From Zoogloeaceae bacterium (GTDB lineage Bacteria; Pseudomonadota; Gammaproteobacteria; Burkholderiales; Rhodocyclaceae), in contig SSSX01000289.1 in NCBI GenBank assembly GCA_015657735.1, forward strand, positions 1 through 10,681: a DNA stretch of 10,681 nucleotides, read 5' to 3'. The notes below the pieces were generated by a model. The model was not told the origin of the DNA. It made no database searches and saw nothing but the letters and a program-made list of their open reading frames with translations. Each line of letters opens with the position of its first letter. The stretch's first letter is position 1. Positions 6,603-10,681 of the stretch are shown one piece after another. Made by a program: the position numbers and the translations under genes.

Positions 6603-7496
6603 ATGATCCGCCTTCGCCCCCTGTTCCTCGCCGCCGGCTTGTTGACCTGCGCCGGCCTGCCCGCCACCGGACTGGCGGCCGATCCGTCGGCAACGCCCGG
6701 TCAACCGGTGCTGGCCGCCAATCCCGAGATCGCCCGGGCGGAGGCGCTGCTCGACAAGGCCGAGGCCTTCTACCGCGCCAACGGTCCGCGGGCGCATGCC
6801 ACGGTCAGCCACTCCGGCGAGCTGCGCGACGGCTCGCTGTACGTGTATGTGCTCGACCCGGCCGGCAATTTCCTGGCCAGCGGCGGCTCGTCGGTCGCGC
6901 TGATCGGGCGCAACGTGCGCGACATGAGCGACACCCGCGGCAAGCCCTTCTTCCGCGAGATTCTCGACGGTGCGAAAAACGGCCGCAGCGGCCTGGTGGA
7001 CTATCACTGGCTGAATCCCGGCTCGGGGCTCGACGAGCGCAAGACCGCCACCTACCGGGCGGTCGGCGACGTCATCCTGGTGGTCGGCTATTACTCGCCG
7101 CGGGCCACGCCCGAGCAGGCGCGCTCACTGCTGTGGGCCGCCGTGCACGAGCTCAGGCAGTACGGCGAACGGGCCCTTGAGCGCTTCAACGACCTCAACG
7201 GCAGCTTCGTCCGCGACGATCTCTACGTCTTCGTGCTCGACATGGACCGGCAGGTGATCCGCGCCCATGGCGGCATGCCGCGGATGGTCGGCCGGCAGGT
7301 CGGCGAACTGGTCGACGCCAACGGCAAACCCTTCGTCCGCGACATGCTGCAGGCCGCGCGCAACCGCGACGAGGGCAGCCTCGAATACGCCTGGCGCAAC
7401 CCGGTGACCCACAAACTGGAACGCAAGCAGACCTGGTTCGTCCGCGTCGGCCGCCAGATCGTCGCCGTCGGCGCCTACACCGGCCCGCTGCGCTGA
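6603..7496 (+). CDS. Secreted tandem-Cache-domain protein
   Basis: A 297-residue protein with a signal peptide (MIRLRPLFLAAGLLTCAGLP, cut near GLA/AD) and no other membrane segment, so probably free in the periplasm. It contains two copies of a Cache-like sensor fold, about 45-164 and 171-293. Matching blocks are DGSLYVYVLDPAGNFLASGG with DDLYVFVLDMDRQVIRAHGG, then IGRNVRDMSDTRGKPFFREILDGAKN with VGRQVGELVDANGKPFVRDMLQAARN, and VGDVILVVGYY with VGRQIVAVGAY. Cache domains bind small ligands in chemoreceptors and kinases; with no output domain here, a role as a soluble ligand-binding partner is inference. The ribosome binding site is weak (GGGA about 11 bases upstream); the start was chosen from the signal peptide. 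It diverges from the SDR gene and shares its operator region. Confidence 0.82.
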   Translation: MIRLRPLFLAAGLLTCAGLPATGLAADPSATPGQPVLAANPEIARAEALLDKAEAFYRANGPRAHATVSHSGELRDGSLYVYVLDPAGNFLASGGSSVALIGRNVRDMSDTRGKPFFREILDGAKNGRSGLVDYHWLNPGSGLDERKTATYRAVGDVILVVGYYSPRATPEQARSLLWAAVHELRQYGERALERFNDLNGSFVRDDLYVFVLDMDRQVIRAHGGMPRMVGRQVGELVDANGKPFVRDMLQAARNRDEGSLEYAWRNPVTHKLERKQTWFVRVGRQIVAVGAYTGPLR

Positions 7497-7512
7497 CGCG
7501 CCCGGCCCGGCC

Positions 7513-7536
7513 GGCGCTCAGCGGTGGCTGAGCGCC
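7513..7536. terminator. Hairpin between the convergent Cache and LuxR genes
   Basis: GGCGCTCAGC at 7513-7522 and GCTGAGCGCC at 7527-7536 form a perfect ten-pair stem with a four-base GGTG loop. It lies 16 bases after the Cache stop and overlaps the last codons and stop of the regulator gene. Its symmetric form and place between convergent genes suit a two-way terminator, but no T run follows on either strand, so it may instead block decay or act with Rho. Confidence 0.5.
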
Positions 7537-8659
7537 GCCACGCTGTTGAGCATGATCCGCACCAGCTCGGTCTGACGGCGCACACCGGTCTTGGAGAAGA
7601 TCGAACGCAGATGCGCCCGCGCCGTGTTGCGGCGGATGTTGAGCACCTCGGCGGCTTCCTCGAGGGACAAGCCGTTGGCCAGTTCCATGGCGAGCCCCGT
7701 TTCGGCCGGCGTGAGGTTGAAGAGCTGCTTGGCGACCGTGGTGCTGGCCAGCGACTTGCCGGCCGCGTCGCGGATATACACCACCACCGACGGCTTGCCC
7801 TTGCCCTCGGCCCACTCGCCGGACGGCACCTGCTCGATCACCACGCCGAGACTGACCAACCCCGACGGCCGCGACACCGACATCGCCTCGGACGGCACCA
7901 CCCGGTCGCCCGACTGCTGCGCAAAGGCGTTGCGGATGAGCTGCTGCAGGGCCCGGTTGTCGCTCGGGTAGGTGGCCTCGAGGCGCCCGCCCACCAGCTT
8001 GAGCCCGTCGCCGCTGGCCAGGATGTCCTGGGCGATCAGGTTCTGGTCGAGCACCTTGCCGGTTTCATCGAGAACGATGGTGGCCACCGACAGGCGGCCG
8101 ATCGCCTTGGAGTAAAGGGTGCCCAGCGATTCGCTGCGATCGAGCAGATTGTGCATGTGCAGCGCGCGCCGCAGGTGCGGCAGCAGCGCCTCGCACAGCG
8201 AGCGCTCCTCCGCCGAGAAACCCGGCGCGTCTTCCGGGCGGGTGATGCGGAAACGCAATTTGCCGGATTCGGGCGTCGAGATATCGACCCCCATCACGTG
8301 GAAAACGTTGTAGGGCTGGCACCAGTGGATGAAATAGGGCGTCGCCACTCCGACTCGCTCATCAGATCGCCCACCGTGAACACCTTGTCGGCCGGCTGGT
8401 TCACGAACGGCGTCGTGGTGTGCTGGTAGGTGTGATAGACCACCTTGCCGCCGATGCCGCCGGGCAGCTCGCCCACCGAGATCATCAGGCCGGTCTCCGA
8501 CATATCCGGAACCTTGAGGATCAGGGTCACGTAGTTGGCCTTGAACAACTCCCGAAAGTGTTCCAAGGCGGCGCCCCAGCGCCGGCTGTCGAGGGCCGCA
8601 TCGTAGAGTGCACTGACGATGCGATCGTAAACAGCGATTTCGAGATTGATGCTGGCCAA
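7518..8659 (-). pseudogene. LuxR-type transcriptional regulator broken by a frameshift
   Basis: Two overlapping frames together make one regulator. The first starts at 8659 (MASINLEIAVYDRIV) and is sensible up to W105 near 8345; it then becomes nonsense and stops at 8294. The second resumes at about 8342 with TPYFIHWCQPYNVFHVMGVDI and runs to the stop at 7518. Two stray bases lie between the frames, so one base (or four) is missing. The C-terminus is a LuxR/GerE helix-turn-helix: LTPAETGLAMELANGLSLEEAAEVL followed by the recognition helix NTARAHLRSIFSK. The N-terminal ~300 residues look like a PAS-like ligand-sensing region of unknown ligand. The N-terminal frame begins plausibly, though its ribosome binding site (AAGGGG) is poor in spacing. 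It lies downstream of etfA in the same direction. It could be a true pseudogene or a sequence error; both halves otherwise look undecayed. Confidence 0.8.
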
Positions 8660-8721
8660 GCCGTGTCCCCTTCAACGCTTATATCGGTATAGTCCCAAAT
8701 CGTCGCGGCGTGCAGGCCAAA

Positions 8722-8734
8722 GTGCGCGGCGCAC
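8722..8734 (-). terminator. Weak hairpin after etfA
   Basis: GTGCG at 8722-8726 pairs with CGCAC at 8730-8734 over a three-base loop, two bases past the etfA stop on the minus strand, followed by only TTT. This is too short for a confident terminator; transcription from etfBA may partly run on into the regulator gene 60 bases further. Confidence 0.3.
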
Positions 8735-8736
8735 GC

Positions 8737-9672
8737 TCACACGCTGCCGGTCAGCGCCGGGACGAGCTCAAACAGATCGCCCACCAGCCCGTAGTCGGCA
8801 ACCTGGAAGATCGGCGCGTCGGGATCCTTGTTGATCGCGACGATCACGCCGGAATCCTTCATCCCCGCCAGGTGCTGGATCGCCCCCGAAATGCCGACTG
8901 CCACATAAAGGCCGGGCGCGACGATCTTGCCGGTCTGCCCGACCTGAAAATCGTTCGGTACATAGCCCGCATCGACCGCCGCGCGGGAGGCGCCGAGGGC
9001 CGCCCCGAGCCGGTCGGCCAGCGGCGCGAGCAGCTGTTGGTAGTTCTCGCCGCTGCCCAGCCCGCGGCCACCCGACACCACGATCTTGGCGGCGCCCAGT
9101 TCGGGCCGCTCGGAGCGGCGGATGGCGCGGCTCACCAGCCGGCTCAGACCCACATCGGCGCCCGCGGCGCCCTCCTCGACCGGCGCCGCCGCACCGTCGC
9201 CGGCGGCGTCGAACGCGGTGCCGCGCACCGTCAGCACCTGCACCGGCTCGTCGGATTCGACGCTGACCAGCACGTTGCCGGCGTAGATCGGCCGCACATA
9301 GCGCCCGCGAGCGAAGATCTGCGTCACGTCGGAAACCGGCGCCACGTCGAGCAGCGCGGCGACACGGGGCGTCAGGTTCTTGCCGAACGCCGAACTGGCG
9401 CACACGACGTTTCCACAGGCTCTGGCTTTTACCAGAGAAACCACCAGCGCGGCGAGATTCTCGGCCAGCTGATCGCGGTAGATCGGCGCATCCACGTGGA
9501 TCACGCGGCTGGCGCCGGCCAGCCGGGCGGCCTGCCCGGCAACCGGCGCGCAGCACTCGCCGGCCACCAGCAGCTCCACCTCGCCGCCGAGGCGGGCGGC
9601 GGCGGTCACCGCATGGCGGGTGGCCCCGGCCAGATTCAGGTTGTCGTGTTCGGCAATCACCAGCGTCTTCAT
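8737..9672 (-). CDS. etfA: Electron transfer flavoprotein alpha subunit
   Basis: A 311-residue soluble flavoprotein subunit. The N-terminal domain starts MKTLVIAEHD. The C-terminal FAD domain shows GGRGLGSGENY at 201-211, VGQTGKIVAPGLYVAVGISGAIQHLAGM at about 244-271 and the ETF-alpha signature region INKDPDAPIFQVADYGLVGD at 280-299. With EtfB it takes electrons from acyl-CoA and related dehydrogenases and passes them to ETF-quinone oxidoreductase. The length is normal for bacterial EtfA. The ATG at 9672 is preferred over an in-frame TTG at 9687 because GAGG lies at good spacing before the ATG and the family's start matches MKTLVIAEHD. The gap to the etfB stop is 11 bases, so the two are one operon. 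Nothing is missing in the FAD motifs. Confidence 0.96.
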   Translation of the reverse strand: MKTLVIAEHDNLNLAGATRHAVTAAARLGGEVELLVAGECCAPVAGQAARLAGASRVIHVDAPIYRDQLAENLAALVVSLVKARACGNVVCASSAFGKNLTPRVAALLDVAPVSDVTQIFARGRYVRPIYAGNVLVSVESDEPVQVLTVRGTAFDAAGDGAAAPVEEGAAGADVGLSRLVSRAIRRSERPELGAAKIVVSGGRGLGSGENYQQLLAPLADRLGAALGASRAAVDAGYVPNDFQVGQTGKIVAPGLYVAVGISGAIQHLAGMKDSGVIVAINKDPDAPIFQVADYGLVGDLFELVPALTGSV

Positions 9673-9683
9673 GTGCGTGTTCC

Positions 9684-10433
9684 TCAAATCAGCTTTGCTT
9701 CGTTCTTCAGCCGGCTCACCAGCTCGGCCACGTCGGCCACCTTGATGCCGGCCTTGCGCGGCGCCGGCTCGTCGTGGCGGCCGTGGCGCAGGCGCGGCGT
9801 CACATCGACGCCGAGGGCCGCCGCCGCCAGCGTCTCGAGCGGCTTCTTCTTGGCCTTCATGATGTTGGGCAGGGTGGCGTAGCGCGGCTCGTTGAGGCGC
9901 AGGTCGGCGGTCACCACCGCCGGCAGCGGCAGGGCCAGCGTTTCGAGCCCGCCGTCCACCTCGCGGGTGACCTCGATCGCCGCGTCGCTCATCACCAGCT
10001 TCGACGCGCAGGCCGCCTGGCCCACCCCCATCAGCGCGGCCAGCATCTGGCCGGTCTGATTGGCGTCGTCGTCGATGGCCTGCTTGCCGCAGATCACCAG
10101 CCCCGGCTGCTCACGGTCGGCCACCGCCTTCAGCAGGCGGGCCACGGCCAGCGGCTGCAGCTCGGCGTCGGACTCGACCAGGATCGCGCGGTCGGCGCCC
10201 ATCGCCAGCGCGGTGCGCAGGGTTTCCTGGCTCGCCGCAGTGCCGCAGCTCACCACCACCACTTCGGCGACCAGCTGGGCCTCGCGCAGACGCACCGCCT
10301 CCTCGACGGCGATCTCGTCGAAGGGGTTGATCGCCATCTTGACGCCACTCAGCTCGACGCCCGACTTGTCGCCGCGCACGCGGACCTTCACGTTGTAATC
10401 GACGACCCGCTTCACCGGGACCAGTACTTTCAC
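9684..10433 (-). CDS. etfB: Electron transfer flavoprotein beta subunit
   Basis: A 249-residue subunit, colinear over its whole length with betaproteobacterial EtfB as recalled: MKVLVPVKRVVDYNVKVRV at the start, MAINPFDEIAVEEAVRL at 33-49 (part of the partner-recognition region), CGKQAIDDDANQTGQMLA at about 115-132 in the AMP-binding domain, and the ETF-beta signature VVTADLRLNEPRYATLPNIMKAKKKPLE at 173-200. The start codon is GTG, with AGAGGAG and a seven-base spacing before it. It is the first gene of an etfB-etfA operon with its own predicted promoter and operator, because a 131-base gap separates it from the upstream ferredoxin-domain gene. The AMP-binding and signature regions are intact and ordinary, so this looks like a conventional (non-bifurcating) ETF, although that cannot be proved from sequence alone. 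Confidence 0.96.
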   Translation of the reverse strand: MKVLVPVKRVVDYNVKVRVRGDKSGVELSGVKMAINPFDEIAVEEAVRLREAQLVAEVVVVSCGTAASQETLRTALAMGADRAILVESDAELQPLAVARLLKAVADREQPGLVICGKQAIDDDANQTGQMLAALMGVGQAACASKLVMSDAAIEVTREVDGGLETLALPLPAVVTADLRLNEPRYATLPNIMKAKKKPLETLAAAALGVDVTPRLRHGRHDEPAPRKAGIKVADVAELVSRLKNEAKLI

Positions 10434-10490
10434 CTGTGTTCTCCTCTGATTCGTACTTGCGGGCGGTTCGCCGCCCTGGATAGGGTTTCG

Positions 10491-10534
10491 AGCATAAGCA
10501 GGGCGCCGGCCGGTGCCATCGTCCGATGGGACTA
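10491..10534 (-). promoter_or_regulatory. Operator and promoter of etfBA
   Basis: On the minus strand, TAGTCC-CAT-CGGACGATG begins at 10534, with its imperfect palindromic core at 10519-10534 (TAGTCC-N4-GGACGA). Twenty bases after the motif is TATGCT (10496-10491), agreeing with the -10 consensus at four of six bases; transcription would start near 10484 and the core be centred at -42.5. The same layout is found in front of the SDR gene. There is no good -35 element, as expected for an activated promoter. The binding protein is unknown. Confidence 0.6.
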
Positions 10535-10564
10535 AGCCTTGCCCGCGCCGGCGGAGCGCCCCGC

Positions 10565-10681
10565 TCAGCCCGGAAACCGGACGCGCAGCCGCGGCGTCGC
10601 CGGGCTGGCCTGGCAGGCCAGGGTCCAGCGCCGGGCCAGATCGCGGGCATCCAGCGCTTCGTTGTGATGGAGCCGCACCTC
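10565..10681 (-). CDS. C-terminal end of a [2Fe-2S] ferredoxin-domain protein, 5' part outside the window
   Basis: Only the last 38 codons are visible, reading EVRLHHNEALDARDLARRWT then LACQASPATPRLRVRFPG before the stop at 10565. The pattern H-N-x-L-x3-(D/E)L-x5-LxCQ-x2-P is typical of the end of a plant-type [2Fe-2S] ferredoxin domain, and the cysteine in LACQA is the fourth cluster ligand. Such an ending is found in PaaE- and KshB-like oxygenase reductases (FAD/NAD domain followed by ferredoxin domain), which pass electrons from NAD(P)H to an oxygenase. A stand-alone ferredoxin is also possible. The rest lies beyond base 10681. It is in the same direction as etfBA, 131 bases upstream. Confidence 0.7.
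   Translation of the reverse strand, partial: EVRLHHNEALDARDLARRWTLACQASPATPRLRVRFPG

Noticed and set aside
6428..6667. Upstream extension of the SDR protein by 80 residues
   Set aside because: The added part is unlike any SDR, crosses the operator and promoter, and the ATG at 6427 has a good AGGAGAT and directly precedes the Rossmann motif.
5669..7180. Open frame of 503 codons on the plus strand
   Set aside because: It covers the antisense of the SDR gene, the divergent promoter region and then an off-frame part of the Cache gene. A real gene would not cross these.
8294..8659. A separate small protein of 121 residues upstream of the regulator
   Set aside because: Its first 105 residues are the missing N-terminus of the LuxR-type regulator; the rest is out-of-frame sequence after the frameshift.
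8710..9882. Open frame of 390 codons on the plus strand
   Set aside because: It is antisense to etfA and part of etfB, both unmistakable; the product is Arg/His/Gly-rich with no domain.

Overview
The window is about 68% G+C by eye and densely packed with genes. The protein set points to a denitrifying betaproteobacterium of the Rhodocyclales/Zoogloeaceae type (Thauera, Azoarcus, Aromatoleum). That placement rests on haem d1 genes, a beta-type EtfBA, an HsdA-like dehydrogenase and REP-like repeats. It is an inference from protein resemblance recalled from memory; no search was run.

Layout. (1) 1-1925, minus strand: a NERD-nuclease/UvrD-like helicase, followed 14 bases later by a gamma-glutamylcyclotransferase-like gene cut by the window edge. 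(2) 2003-5509, plus strand: a secreted CreA-family protein, then two genes for haem d1, the cofactor of cytochrome cd1 nitrite reductase. These are nirJ (radical SAM) and nirN (c-type cytochrome with a d1-binding propeller). A near-perfect FNR/DNR-type box lies in front of nirJ. A nested set of REP-like inverted repeats fills the nirJ-nirN gap. (3) 5534-7496: a minus-strand SDR dehydrogenase with a convincing terminator, and a divergent plus-strand gene for a secreted tandem-Cache protein. (4) 7518-8659, minus: a LuxR-type regulator broken by a frameshift. (5) 8737-10433, minus: etfA and etfB in the order etfB-etfA. (6) 10565-10681, minus: the last 38 codons of a plant-type [2Fe-2S] ferredoxin domain, probably from an oxygenase reductase.

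How the parts fit. NirJ works in the cytoplasm and NirN in the periplasm on the same cofactor. The FNR-type box suggests induction under low oxygen or with nitrogen oxides. The rest of the nir cluster (nirS, nirE, nirF, nirD/L/G/H) is not in this window.

The most interesting signal is regulatory. An almost identical 18-base motif, TAGTCC-N3-CGGACGATG, lies upstream of both etfB and the SDR gene. In both places it is the same distance (20 bases) from a -10-like hexamer and about 85 bases from the start codon. The SDR copy also sits at nearly the same offset from a -10 element facing the Cache gene. This suggests one regulon joining ETF, the SDR and the Cache protein. The broken LuxR gene between them is a natural but unproven candidate for its regulator. 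No RNA genes, CRISPR arrays or insertion sequences were seen. Apart from this putative regulon, nothing requires a new kind of system.
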